A DNA stretch of 19,570 bases from Acidimicrobiia bacterium UBA1281 (lineage in GTDB: Bacteria; Actinomycetota; Acidimicrobiia; Actinomarinales; Actinomarinaceae): NCBI GenBank assembly GCA_002308095.1, contig DBUV01000011.1, positions 1 to 19,570 of the forward strand, written 5' to 3'. The translations under genes and the position numbers were made by a program. The notes under the pieces were generated by a model. That model was not told the DNA's origin. It made no database searches and saw only the letters and a program-made list of their open reading frames with translations. Shown here piece after piece: positions 7,970 to 15,854 of this stretch; positions within the stretch are counted from its first letter, which is position 1, and every line of letters starts with the position of its first letter.

Positions 7970-9187
7970 ATGGAAAAAATAGACACTAAACAATTAGAAG
8001 CTGAAGAGTTAGTAAACAGTAAACTACAAGAACTTATTGAATTCAGACAAGACGGGCAAGATCTTAAAGATTTTTGGGGTAAGCAATATGATCTTGGTTT
8101 AGCTTGGGTGCAGTTTCCTGAAGGATCTGGAGGACTCGGCCTCAATCCAAAGTATCAGTTGATGATAACTGAAAAACTGAGAAATGAAGGAATCTCTCAG
8201 CAGAATCGAATTGCAAACATTCTTGGGGTAGGTATGGGTGCACCTACAATAATGGAATATGGAACTCCAGAGCAGATTCAAAAATATTTAAAACCAATGT
8301 TTACTGCTGAAGAAATTTGGTGCCAATTATTCTCAGAACCAGGTTCAGGTTCTGACCTAGCAAGTTTGTCCACAAGGGCCGTTGATGATGGAGATGGATA
8401 CATTGTTAATGGTCAAAAAGTTTGGACAACTCTTGGACATCTAGCAAAATGGGGGCTCCTAGTCACAAGAACAGATCCTGAAGCACCGAAACATAGAGGA
8501 CTTACATTCTTTATTGTGGATATGGAATCAGAGGGGGTTGAGGTTAGACCTCTTAGACAGATAACTGGCGAAGCTGAATTCAACGAAGTTTACTTTACAG
8601 ATACAAAAATTCCCAAAGAGAACATTCTTGGAGGTCTCGGCGAAGGCTGGAGAGTATCTTTGGCTACATTAATGAATGAGAGAGTAGCTATTGGAGGCAA
8701 TGTTAGAGAGAGAGGGAGTGGTGCTCCTGGACATTTGGTACAGTTATGGAAAGATAATGAACTAGATGACCCTGTACAGAAAGACAAATTAATTGAATTA
8801 TGGATTCAACAAGAAGCAGTAAGGTTGACAAATATAAGGGCCTCTGAAATGAGAGAAAAGGGTACACCTGGACCTGAAGGCTCAACTAGCAAATTATATG
8901 AAGCAGAAATAAATAAAGCTTCATATGAGTTCGGGATGGAACTTCTAGGTAATGAAGGCTTACTATTTCCTAGAGGGTATGCCCTAACACAGCCAGAATT
9001 AAATTTTGATAATGATACATTTGGTTTTACGGATACACAAAGCCTATTTTTAAGATCAAGGGCTAATTCTATAGAAGGTGGAACTTCTGAAATAATGCGA
9101 AATATTATTGCAGAAAGAGTACTGGGTCTCCCTGGTGAACAAAAACTTGATAAAGATAAACCTTGGAAAGATATTCCAAGATCTTAG
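7970..9187 (+). CDS. Acyl-CoA dehydrogenase
   Basis: This 405-residue FAD flavoenzyme introduces the trans-2 double bond in an acyl-CoA. It has the three-domain acyl-CoA dehydrogenase layout. FSEPGSGSDL (121-130) is the flavin-binding signature, VNGQKVWTT (146-154) begins the beta domain, and the C-terminal IEGGTSEIMRNIIAERVLG (368-386) carries Glu369 at the usual catalytic-base position plus the flavin-contacting GTSE. The resemblance is to mycobacterial FadE proteins. It follows the SDR gene by 30 nt; a TATAAT five bases before the ATG suggests its own leaderless transcript. Its last four bases overlap the stop of the opposing thiamine pyrophosphokinase gene. Chain-length preference cannot be read from the sequence. 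Confidence 0.93.
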   Translation: MEKIDTKQLEAEELVNSKLQELIEFRQDGQDLKDFWGKQYDLGLAWVQFPEGSGGLGLNPKYQLMITEKLRNEGISQQNRIANILGVGMGAPTIMEYGTPEQIQKYLKPMFTAEEIWCQLFSEPGSGSDLASLSTRAVDDGDGYIVNGQKVWTTLGHLAKWGLLVTRTDPEAPKHRGLTFFIVDMESEGVEVRPLRQITGEAEFNEVYFTDTKIPKENILGGLGEGWRVSLATLMNERVAIGGNVRERGSGAPGHLVQLWKDNELDDPVQKDKLIELWIQQEAVRLTNIRASEMREKGTPGPEGSTSKLYEAEINKASYEFGMELLGNEGLLFPRGYALTQPELNFDNDTFGFTDTQSLFLRSRANSIEGGTSEIMRNIIAERVLGLPGEQKLDKDKPWKDIPRS

Positions 9188-9804
9188 TTTTTCACTATTA
9201 AGCAGAACTTTCCATTTTTTGCTTCTATAAATATTTCTTCACTAAGTGCACTATTTCTTAGAGTTCTTGTTGAACCATAGGGTATATTTTCATTATCTAT
9301 ATCCCATTTAGCACCTTTGATAGATAAATTTTCAATTCTAGACAAAGGAAGTATGCTAAAAGTTGAATTTTTCTTTATTTTAAAAAATTGTTTTGTTGAA
9401 AAAATTATAGTTTCTAATTTAGTTACCCACATTATTTCCTCAGTCGAATGAAACGATGATATTGTTAGAAGGTTTCCGAATAAATGATCAATATCATTAC
9501 CTTCTCCTCCAATAATTGTGATATCTTTCCCTTTATTTTTGCTTGCTACATCGAGAGCTATTTCTAAATCAGTTCTATCTTTGTCGGGATCAAAGGAATT
9601 AATATCAGCTCCGTCACGTATTGCACGTTTTTTTGTATTTTCATCTATAGAATCAAAGTCACCAATTATTTGTGTAGGTTGTAAAAATAATTTGTACAGA
9701 TACTCTGTGCCACCATCAACACCAAATATATGCTCATACTCATTTTTAAGTTGATTTCTTTCAACGGTACAATCACCGTTAATTGAAATTAATATATTAC
9801 TCAT
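9184..9804 (-). CDS. thiN: Thiamine pyrophosphokinase
   Basis: This 206-residue cytosolic enzyme transfers pyrophosphate from ATP to thiamine, making thiamine diphosphate (EC 2.7.6.2). The family signatures are all present: GVDGGTEYL (28-36), the metal-binding IGDFDSI (47-53), DKDRTDLEIAL (74-84) and GGEGNDIDHLFGNL (99-112). The C-terminal beta-sandwich region is shorter and less recognisable, as usual. It is the second gene of a minus-strand pair, 22 nt after the ATP-grasp gene. A GATAAT box lies 11 nt before the ATG at the end of the upstream gene, so a very short-leader transcript is possible. Needing this kinase implies salvage of thiamine rather than full synthesis of thiamine monophosphate, which suits streamlined marine bacteria. 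Confidence 0.9.
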   Translation of the reverse strand: MSNILISINGDCTVERNQLKNEYEHIFGVDGGTEYLYKLFLQPTQIIGDFDSIDENTKKRAIRDGADINSFDPDKDRTDLEIALDVASKNKGKDITIIGGEGNDIDHLFGNLLTISSFHSTEEIMWVTKLETIIFSTKQFFKIKKNSTFSILPLSRIENLSIKGAKWDIDNENIPYGSTRTLRNSALSEEIFIEAKNGKFCLIVKN

Positions 9805-9826
9805 CTTGAATGAAGATTATCATACT

Positions 9827-11011
9827 TTAATCAAGAATTACAGGTGAAGCTATATCTAATGATTTCTTTAAAGCTTTAAGAACTGAAACACTATCTTCAC
9901 CTTGTGAAAACACGAAACCTAAATATTTTTCACCATTTGGTGGCATTTCTAAAATACTATTTTCAGAAACAGTAATTTCGACTGACGATATATTCTCGAT
10001 TGAAGATATTTCATCTCTATTTATTGACTTAAAAATTCCGCTTTTTGGAACTGGTAGCATTAAAACTCCAACAAACTTATTTAATAGTTCTAATTCTTTA
10101 AATTGATTACTTAGAAATGAAGATAGTACAAGCTCTTCTTGTGATTGTTTAAATAATCCAAAATTCAAACACCTAGAACAAAGCCCACCTATCATACGCG
10201 GATTAATTTCAATTATAAATATTTCTTTATCAACTATTTTAAATTCTGCATGAATAGGTCCATGTTCAAGGCCTAACTTTTTAGTAGCTTCTTGTAGTTG
10301 TTTTTGTACCAATTCAATAGTTTCATTTGATAATTTACTAGGAGTTAAATATATGGATTCTTCAAAATAAGGTTCAGTGTATATTAATGGTTTATCAAAA
10401 ACTACAAAATTAGAGAGTTTTGAATCAATTAGCATTCCCTCAAAAGCATATTCACTTCCTTCAACAAATTCCTCAATTACAAATTCATCCTCAGAACAAT
10501 TGGTAATTATATTTTCAATCAGTTTATTTTGAAAATTATTTTTTTCAATTTTCATAACTTTGTTACTTGCAGTTCCTTTTGTTGGCTTAAGAACTGCTAT
10601 ATCAATATCTGCTAAAAATTTATGTATATCCTCTATGGAATTTACATAGTTGTGCTTAATTTTTATATGAGAAACTGTGTTAAAAACATTTCTTGAAATA
10701 TATTTATCCATTGCTGCTTCTACAGAAATTTCCGTATTTCCAACAACTTCAAGGGCATCTCTTAATTTTGAAGCATAAATAAGAGAAGTGTGATCAACAG
10801 GTAGTACATGGGTAATATCACTCAATTCATTAAGAAGTTCTTTTGTAATATTATCTTTGAAGTTAACAATAAAAATGTTATCAGTAAACTCTGCTGATAC
10901 TTGTTGGCTATCAGTAATTATAGAAAAGGGTAATCCAAGTTTTTTAGCTGCAGTTACAAAATCATTTGATTTATAACTATTTTCTGGAATGACCAGTAAT
11001 ACTTTTTTCAT
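9827..11011 (-). CDS. ATP-grasp domain ligase of unknown substrate
   Basis: This 394-residue protein has the layout of ATP-grasp carboxylate-amine/thiol ligases. There is an N-terminal Rossmann-like pre-ATP-grasp domain (1-100, beginning KKVLLVIPE), then the central ATP-grasp fold with VLKPTKGTAS (140-149, ATP-binding Lys142) and the adenine-contacting IEEFVEGSEY (179-188). GPIHAEFKI (251-259) and IIEINPRMIGG (266-276) supply the metal-binding Glu and Asn. A C-terminal domain follows, of the kind seen in L-amino-acid ligases (BacD-like) and PurK/PurT-like proteins. Such enzymes join an acyl-phosphate intermediate to an amine. The reaction here is unknown. It leads a transcription unit with thiamine pyrophosphokinase and is divergent from the NfuA-like gene. 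A TAGTGT box six bases before the ATG, with no Shine-Dalgarno sequence, suggests a leaderless start. Confidence 0.8.
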   Translation of the reverse strand: MKKVLLVIPENSYKSNDFVTAAKKLGLPFSIITDSQQVSAEFTDNIFIVNFKDNITKELLNELSDITHVLPVDHTSLIYASKLRDALEVVGNTEISVEAAMDKYISRNVFNTVSHIKIKHNYVNSIEDIHKFLADIDIAVLKPTKGTASNKVMKIEKNNFQNKLIENIITNCSEDEFVIEEFVEGSEYAFEGMLIDSKLSNFVVFDKPLIYTEPYFEESIYLTPSKLSNETIELVQKQLQEATKKLGLEHGPIHAEFKIVDKEIFIIEINPRMIGGLCSRCLNFGLFKQSQEELVLSSFLSNQFKELELLNKFVGVLMLPVPKSGIFKSINRDEISSIENISSVEITVSENSILEMPPNGEKYLGFVFSQGEDSVSVLKALKKSLDIASPVILD

Positions 11012-11014
11012 TTA

Positions 11015-11042
11015 TTTACACTATTCACAGTTTTACTATTAT
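11015..11042 (+). promoter_or_regulatory. Sigma-70-type promoter for the NfuA-like gene, leaderless
   Basis: TTTACA (11015-11020) and TATTAT (11037-11042) are separated by 16 bp, each one mismatch from consensus. The ATG begins seven bases after the -10 box, so the mRNA should start at the start codon. No ribosome site is visible. The whole divergent gap is only 38 bp. Confidence 0.6.
11018..11023 (-). promoter_or_regulatory. Candidate -10 box for the ATP-grasp gene
   Basis: On the minus strand, TAGTGT (TANNNT) ends six bases before the ATG at 11011. It is a weak match and is listed because the spacing repeats that seen at other unit-leading genes in the window. It overlaps the -35-like element of the opposite promoter. 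Confidence 0.35.
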
Positions 11043-11049
11043 TAATTAT

Positions 11050-11682
11050 ATGACAGATAAATTTAAATTTGATATTGGCGCGGAAGCAGTTAGTAAAATA
11101 CTTGAAATTAAAGAACAAGAACCAGGTGATAATGAATATGCGTTGTTCTTGCAAATAGATGGAGTTCAAGGTAATCAATACACCTATGACTTAAGTTTCC
11201 TTGACTTAGAACAAGCTAGATCAGACGACACCCGAATAGATTTTGGTGAACTTACTGTGATCATAGCTTCTAAAGATTTAGATAAGTTTAATAATGCCAA
11301 ATTAGAGCTCTCAGACGATCCGGCTTCACCAGGACTGACTATGGATAATCCTAATACACCAAGTCCTGAAATATTTGGTAATCCTGAAGACCTCCCTGAA
11401 CTAACAGGGGAATTAGCTGAAAAAGTTAAAACTGTTCTTGAAACACAGATAAACCCTGCAATAGCTTCACACGGTGGGGTAGCTCAACTTGTAGGTGTTG
11501 AAGGGCAAGACATTTACTTAAAGCTTGGAGGAGGGTGTCAGGGATGTGGCATGGCACAAGTTACTTTAACACAGGGTATTGAAACCTCTTTAAGACAAGC
11601 AATACCTGAAATTGGAAATATTATTGATGCTACTGATCATGCATCCGGCAGCAATCCCTACTTTGAGGCTTCTAAAAAATAA
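11050..11682 (+). CDS. nfuA: NfuA-like Fe-S cluster carrier
   Basis: This 210-residue protein carries [4Fe-4S] clusters to target enzymes. The C-terminal NifU-like domain (about 120-195) has the motif GGGCQGCGMAQ with Cys163 and Cys166, the cluster-binding pair, preceded by INPAIASHGGVAQLVGV. The N-terminal part (1-95) looks like a degenerate A-type (IscA-like) domain without any cysteine, exactly the architecture of E. coli NfuA (191 residues). An acidic, proline-rich linker joins the two. It is divergent from the ATP-grasp gene and converges directly, with no gap, on the QOR gene. Possible clients include the Fe-S dehydratase-like protein at 12654-14108, but that is only proximity. Confidence 0.88.
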   Translation: MTDKFKFDIGAEAVSKILEIKEQEPGDNEYALFLQIDGVQGNQYTYDLSFLDLEQARSDDTRIDFGELTVIIASKDLDKFNNAKLELSDDPASPGLTMDNPNTPSPEIFGNPEDLPELTGELAEKVKTVLETQINPAIASHGGVAQLVGVEGQDIYLKLGGGCQGCGMAQVTLTQGIETSLRQAIPEIGNIIDATDHASGSNPYFEASKK

Positions 11683-12654
11683 TTAAAACTCGATTACAGT
11701 TTTACCAATATTTTTTCTATTTAAAAAATTGTTCATTGCTATGGAAGTTTCTTCTAGGCTGTATACATTTTTAGGCTCAATATCTAATTTCCCACTATCA
11801 ATAAATTCTATCAATTCTTTAAAGTCTTCTGCCGTTTCATTTGGAGATGTTTTGGTCCAGCGACCCCACCAAACTCCTACAATGGATACACCCTTTACTA
11901 GGGTGATATTTAGTGGTATTTTCGGAATCTCGCCTTGAGCAAAGCCAATTACAAGAAGTCTTCCATTCCATGCAGTTGCACGTAGAGCTTCTTCACTTAC
12001 ATTCCCGCCAACGGGATCAACTACGACATCAACCCCATTTCCGTTTGTAATCTCTTTTGCTGTATTTTTTAAATCTTGTTTATCGTATCTTATAACATGA
12101 TTCGCACCCACATTTTTAACATATTCTTCTTTTTCGTCTGAACCAACAGCAGCAATAGTGTCTAATCCTAAAATATTTCCTAGCTGAATTGAAGCTGTTC
12201 CAATCCCACCAGAACCACCTAAAATTAATAAGGATTCACCACTTGTAACTTTTGCACGTCTTTTTAGAGCATAGTAAGTTGTTCCATAGTTTATTGGAAG
12301 ACTTGCCCCGACTGTAGAACTTATTGAATCAGAAATAGGAATCACAAGATTTTTATTTATAGTTACATATTCTGAAAAACCACCAATTTCAGGTAGCCCT
12401 ATAACTTTTGTGCCTTTTGAAAGATTTACATTTTCTCCAACCTCTTCAATATACCCACATATTTCATTTCCTGGCGTAAAAGGTGGATCTACTACAACTT
12501 GATAACGTCCTTGAACAAGCAGTGCATCCGGATAATTAACTCCTGCTGCTTCTACTTTAACTAAAACTTCATCTTTAGATGGTACAGGTATCTGTACATC
12601 CATAATCTCAAGTAATTCTGGATTTCCTAATTCAGTACAGACAATTGATTTCAT
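11683..12654 (-). CDS. Zinc-free MDR quinone oxidoreductase/enoyl reductase family protein
   Basis: This 323-residue NAD(P)H-dependent medium-chain reductase has an N-terminal GroES-like domain with PGNEICGYIEEVGE (61-74) and a Rossmann domain with the nucleotide motif LGGSGGIGTASIQLG (145-159). VDPVGG and the later LVKGVSIVGVWWG segment are typical of the QOR/CurA/acrylyl-CoA reductase group. Structural-zinc cysteines of the alcohol dehydrogenases are missing. Its ATG shares one base with the stop codon of the dehydratase-like gene (TAATG), with AAGGAAG as ribosome site, so the two are translationally coupled. Coupling suggests that it reduces an enoyl-CoA or related product in the same pathway, but annotated QOR-family members vary widely in substrate and this is not provable here. 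Confidence 0.85.
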   Translation of the reverse strand: MKSIVCTELGNPELLEIMDVQIPVPSKDEVLVKVEAAGVNYPDALLVQGRYQVVVDPPFTPGNEICGYIEEVGENVNLSKGTKVIGLPEIGGFSEYVTINKNLVIPISDSISSTVGASLPINYGTTYYALKRRAKVTSGESLLILGGSGGIGTASIQLGNILGLDTIAAVGSDEKEEYVKNVGANHVIRYDKQDLKNTAKEITNGNGVDVVVDPVGGNVSEEALRATAWNGRLLVIGFAQGEIPKIPLNITLVKGVSIVGVWWGRWTKTSPNETAEDFKELIEFIDSGKLDIEPKNVYSLEETSIAMNNFLNRKNIGKTVIEF

Positions 12655-14108
12655 TACTTCTTCCTTTCGGTCACACCAGATAATTTTTTAGCAAATTCTT
12701 TCTTTTTCTCCATATCAACACCCCTTCGGATTTGAACTCTTTGTGCTTGAGGTGAGCCAGCGCCGTGAAGGGATTCTGTAAGGTAGGCTACCGCATTCCT
12801 GCCAAGAGTCATATTCTCAATTAAACGTAAAATTTTAACTCTATCTTCAGAGTTGATATCTTTTTTTCCTTTTAAATATTTTTTTAAATCCTCTGACATG
12901 GCACCTTCGTTAAAATCTATTCCAGAAGGCATAGAGCCAACTAACCCTCCTGCTAAATCCTGAGCAATTCTACCAATTTCAAATGTTTCTTTCGTAACGT
13001 GTTGCTTACAAACATTTGCAAGTAAATCATCATTAATAAAATTTCCAGATTTTGTAATATTTCCCTGTAAAGAGGACGCAATACCAGTCGCATAAATTGT
13101 TTCGTTTAGTTTATTCATTTCAACTATTTTATCTTTAATATGAGATGCCTCTTCAACACCATTGTATTCAGCAATGGTAGCTGCTGCTCCTATTAGGACA
13201 TCTCCAACACCTGCCTTGCAAACGTACGACCTTCTATGATATGTTGTAAATCTTTCTACAAGCATTGATGCAAAATCAAATTCTCCATTCATAAAAATAT
13301 ATTTATTAGGTATAAAAACATTATCAAAAATCACCATTGCCTCTTGCCCTGCAAAATATTTATTTCCTACATCGTATTCTCCTGGTTCCATGCTTCGAGT
13401 ATCACACGACTGTCTTCCATAAATGTATGTTATGCCATCAGCGTCTACAGGTATTGCTCCAACAATTGCATAGTCTTTATCTTTATCAGTTAATCTCAAG
13501 GTAGGCATAACTACCATCCAATGAGAGTTAATACACCCTGTCTGATGTGCTTTAGCTCCTTTAACAAATACACCATCTTTATTTCTATCAACAATCCTTA
13601 AATATAAGTCTTCATCTTCTTGTTCGTGAGGTAATTTAGACCTATCACCTTTTACATCAGTCATTGCACCTCCAACAACTAAATTACTTCTGTGCATTTC
13701 AGTTAAAAAGTTAACAAAATTTGAATGGTATTCTGTACTATATTTTTCATCGATTTCATATGTTACTGAGTGAAGTGCATTAAATGCATCCATCCCTACA
13801 CATCTTTGAAAACAAGTACCAGTTAATTGACCGAGTTTCCTTTGCATTTTATTTTGAAGAAATAAATCTTCAGAGCTCTCAGCAATATGAAGAAATCTAT
13901 TTATATTTTCTCCCGTATATGGAGATTTAACAGATGCTAAAAGTGGTTCTCTTACAGCAAGATCATATGTTTCAGCCATTGCTTCGATGCTTGGTCTTAT
14001 AATGGGATGATCAAGTGGATTTTCTACAAGCTCTCCCATAAGATATATTTTTAAATTTCTATTAGAGATTGATTTTAAATAAGATTCTTTATCAATTATT
14101 TTTTCCAT
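12654..14108 (-). CDS. abfD: 4-hydroxybutyryl-CoA dehydratase / vinylacetyl-CoA isomerase-like protein
   Basis: This 484-residue member of the HpaB/AbfD family resembles the oxygen-sensitive dehydratase that turns 4-hydroxybutyryl-CoA into crotonyl-CoA by a radical mechanism using FAD and a [4Fe-4S] cluster. The cluster ligands of the Clostridium aminobutyricum enzyme (Cys99, Cys103, His292, Cys299) have counterparts here: Cys99 and Cys103 in TGTCFQRCVGMD, then His291 and Cys297 in YHRRSYVCK. HQTG (188-191) and ESLHGAGSPQAQ (445-456) are further family hallmarks. HpaB flavin monooxygenases lack the cysteine set, so that alternative is unlikely. The His-Cys spacing is one residue shorter than in the clostridial enzyme. 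The gene overlaps the QOR gene and has its own TATACT box five bases before the ATG. Substrate is inferred. Confidence 0.82.
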   Translation of the reverse strand: MEKIIDKESYLKSISNRNLKIYLMGELVENPLDHPIIRPSIEAMAETYDLAVREPLLASVKSPYTGENINRFLHIAESSEDLFLQNKMQRKLGQLTGTCFQRCVGMDAFNALHSVTYEIDEKYSTEYHSNFVNFLTEMHRSNLVVGGAMTDVKGDRSKLPHEQEDEDLYLRIVDRNKDGVFVKGAKAHQTGCINSHWMVVMPTLRLTDKDKDYAIVGAIPVDADGITYIYGRQSCDTRSMEPGEYDVGNKYFAGQEAMVIFDNVFIPNKYIFMNGEFDFASMLVERFTTYHRRSYVCKAGVGDVLIGAAATIAEYNGVEEASHIKDKIVEMNKLNETIYATGIASSLQGNITKSGNFINDDLLANVCKQHVTKETFEIGRIAQDLAGGLVGSMPSGIDFNEGAMSEDLKKYLKGKKDINSEDRVKILRLIENMTLGRNAVAYLTESLHGAGSPQAQRVQIRRGVDMEKKKEFAKKLSGVTERKK

Positions 14109-14113
14109 ATAAC

Positions 14114-14119
14114 AGTATA
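14114..14119 (-). promoter_or_regulatory. -10 box for a leaderless dehydratase-like transcript
   Basis: On the minus strand TATACT (one mismatch to TATAAT) ends five bases before the ATG at 14108, with no Shine-Dalgarno sequence. It lies in the 75-nt gap after the thiolase gene, the only sizeable gap in this five-gene arm, and would let the last two genes be expressed separately. TTCAAG sits 17 bp upstream as a poor -35. Confidence 0.5.
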
Positions 14120-14183
14120 AATGTCATAGTTGCATTCTTGAAAACTTAAATATTATTAATTGAAGAACAATCTTGATGATTCT

Positions 14184-15362
14184 TTAGATTACCTCAAATA
14201 ATCCAGCAGCACCCATTCCACCACCTACACACATAGTGACAACAACAAACTTTGCATTTCTTCTTTTACCCTCAATGAGTGCATGCATAGTCATTCTTGC
14301 ACCAGTCATACCATAAGGATGACCTATTGAGATTGAACCACCATTTACATTATAGATACTTGGGTCTATGCCTAGTTCATCCCTGCAATATAGAGCCTGG
14401 ACTGCAAATGCCTCATTTAATTCCCAAAGACCAATATCTTCAATTGATAAATTAAACTTATTTAACAAGTTTGGAACAGCTAAAACCGGACCAATACCCA
14501 TTTCTTCAGGAGCCAGTGCAGAAACAGTCATACCTCTATAATATCCAAGTGGATTTAAACCCTTTTCCTCAGCTTTTTTTGCTTCCATAAGAACTACAGA
14601 TGCAGATCCATCAGATAATTGAGAAGCGTTACCTGCTGAAATAAACTTACCTTCACCATACACTGCAGGGAGAGAGGAAAGCCCTTCTAGTGTAGTTTCA
14701 GGCCTATTTCCCTCATCTTTTGTAAGTTCAACTATCTCTTCTGTTATTTCACCAGTTTCTTTATTTTTTACTAATTTTGTTGATGAAGTTGTGATAATTT
14801 CATCATCGAATTTACCAGCATCCTGTGCAGCTGCTGTTCTCATTTGACTCTCTAATGAATATTCATCTTGAGCTTCTCTTGTTACATTATATTTTTCTGC
14901 AACATGATCTGCAGTTTCAATCATTGGCATATACGCATGTTGCTGCATATCTAGGACTAGTGGATCAGCATCTAGTCTAAAATCAGCTGTTTGTACCAGA
15001 GATATTGATTCAATACCTCCAGCTACAACAACATCCATATTGTCTGTGATAATTTGCTTTGCTCCAGTTGCAATTGCCATCAGCCCAGAAGAACATTGTC
15101 GATCTATAGTCATGCCTGGAACTGTATCTGGAAGTCCAGCAGCCATACCACTTAATCTTCCTATATTAAGGGCTTGAGTTCCTTGTTGCTGAGCACAACC
15201 CATGACTACATCTTCTACCTCATCTGAATCTATTCCAGCCCTAGAGATGGCTTCTTTTATAGAATAAGAACCTAATGTAGGGGCACCCGTATTATTGTAA
15301 GCTCCTCTGTAAGCTTTACCAATGGGTGTCCTTGCTGCTGATACAATTACTGCTTCTCTCAT
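14184..15362 (-). CDS. Acetyl-CoA C-acyltransferase (thiolase)
   Basis: This 392-residue thiolase cleaves 3-ketoacyl-CoA with CoA to acetyl-CoA plus a shortened acyl-CoA, or works in reverse. Catalytic residues are complete: Cys90 in DRQCSSGL, His348 in [10 protein letters not shown], Cys378 in [11 protein letters not shown]. This is the standard C90/H348/C378 arrangement at standard length. The start has AAGGAGA (minus strand, 15368-15374). It follows the MaoC-like gene by 24 nt and precedes the dehydratase-like gene by 75 nt. In the proposed pathway it would perform the last step, giving acetyl-CoA. Thiolase family is certain; the degradative type is favoured by the setting and by the [10 protein letters not shown] form, but chain length is not resolved. 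Confidence 0.95.
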   Translation of the reverse strand: MREAVIVSAARTPIGKAYRGAYNNTGAPTLGSYSIKEAISRAGIDSDEVEDVVMGCAQQQGTQALNIGRLSGMAAGLPDTVPGMTIDRQCSSGLMAIATGAKQIITDNMDVVVAGGIESISLVQTADFRLDADPLVLDMQQHAYMPMIETADHVAEKYNVTREAQDEYSLESQMRTAAAQDAGKFDDEIITTSSTKLVKNKETGEITEEIVELTKDEGNRPETTLEGLSSLPAVYGEGKFISAGNASQLSDGSASVVLMEAKKAEEKGLNPLGYYRGMTVSALAPEEMGIGPVLAVPNLLNKFNLSIEDIGLWELNEAFAVQALYCRDELGIDPSIYNVNGGSISIGHPYGMTGARMTMHALIEGKRRNAKFVVVTMCVGGGMGAAGLFEVI

Positions 15363-15386
15363 AAATTTCTCCTTAAATTATTTAAT

Positions 15387-15854
15387 CTATTCTTTCACTA
15401 TGTATAATGTCAACGCCTCAACAATTGCTGCAGGTTTATCAAATCCTTCAATCTCGATAGAAGCCGTTGTTTTAACTAGCCACCTACCATTTTTTTTGTA
15501 CTGTGCATCAGTAAGTACAAATCTTCCTCTAATTTTGCTGTCAACAGGGACAGCTTCCATAAACCTCACTTTATCAAGACCGTAATTCACTGCTGTTTGC
15601 ATATCAGCAGGCATGAAACCAGATGTAGCTGACATATAGGAAACAAGACTCAATGTTAGGAATCCATGTGCAATAGTAGTTTCCCAGGGAGTTGGAGCAG
15701 ATTTTGCAAGTTCAGGATCAACATGTATAAATTGGTGATCGTTAGTTGCATCGGCAAACTGGTTTATTCTATCCTGAGATACTTCTATCCACTCAGAAAC
15801 ACCAATTTCTTCCCCAATATGATTTTCTAGTTCAGTAGCTGGAATAACTTTCAT
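15387..15854 (-). CDS. MaoC-like (NodN-type) enoyl-CoA hydratase
   Basis: This 155-residue single hot-dog-domain protein should hydrate 2-enoyl-CoA, in most relatives to the (3R)-hydroxyacyl-CoA. The hydratase signature appears as FADATNDHQFIHVDPELA (33-50), with Asp39 and His44 as the likely catalytic pair, followed by IAHGFLTLSL (61-70). This is the NodN-like branch, where GDHQWIHVD is usual. The start has AAAGGAGA just upstream, and its ATG shares ATGA with the stop of the kinase gene (4-nt overlap), so translation is coupled. Placement between an APH-type kinase and a thiolase fits hydration of the enoyl-CoA made from a 4-hydroxyacyl-CoA. Stereochemistry is not proven. Confidence 0.87.
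   Translation of the reverse strand: MKVIPATELENHIGEEIGVSEWIEVSQDRINQFADATNDHQFIHVDPELAKSAPTPWETTIAHGFLTLSLVSYMSATSGFMPADMQTAVNYGLDKVRFMEAVPVDSKIRGRFVLTDAQYKKNGRWLVKTTASIEIEGFDKPAAIVEALTLYIVKE

Noticed and set aside
9805..9826. TPP riboswitch before the thiamine pyrophosphokinase gene
   Set aside because: Only 22 nt separate it from the preceding gene, and no THI-box sequence is present there or in the 38-bp region ahead of the ATP-grasp gene.
12654..14108. 4-hydroxyphenylacetate 3-monooxygenase (HpaB)
   Set aside because: The family is shared, but the Cys99/Cys103/His291/Cys297 set and the GAGSPQAQ segment point to the dehydratase branch; no HpaC-type flavin reductase is adjacent.
14109..14183. 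Terminator after the thiolase gene
   Set aside because: Only a weak AAGAA/TTCTT pairing with a long loop is seen and no T-run follows on the minus strand; the gap is better explained by the leaderless promoter of the next gene.
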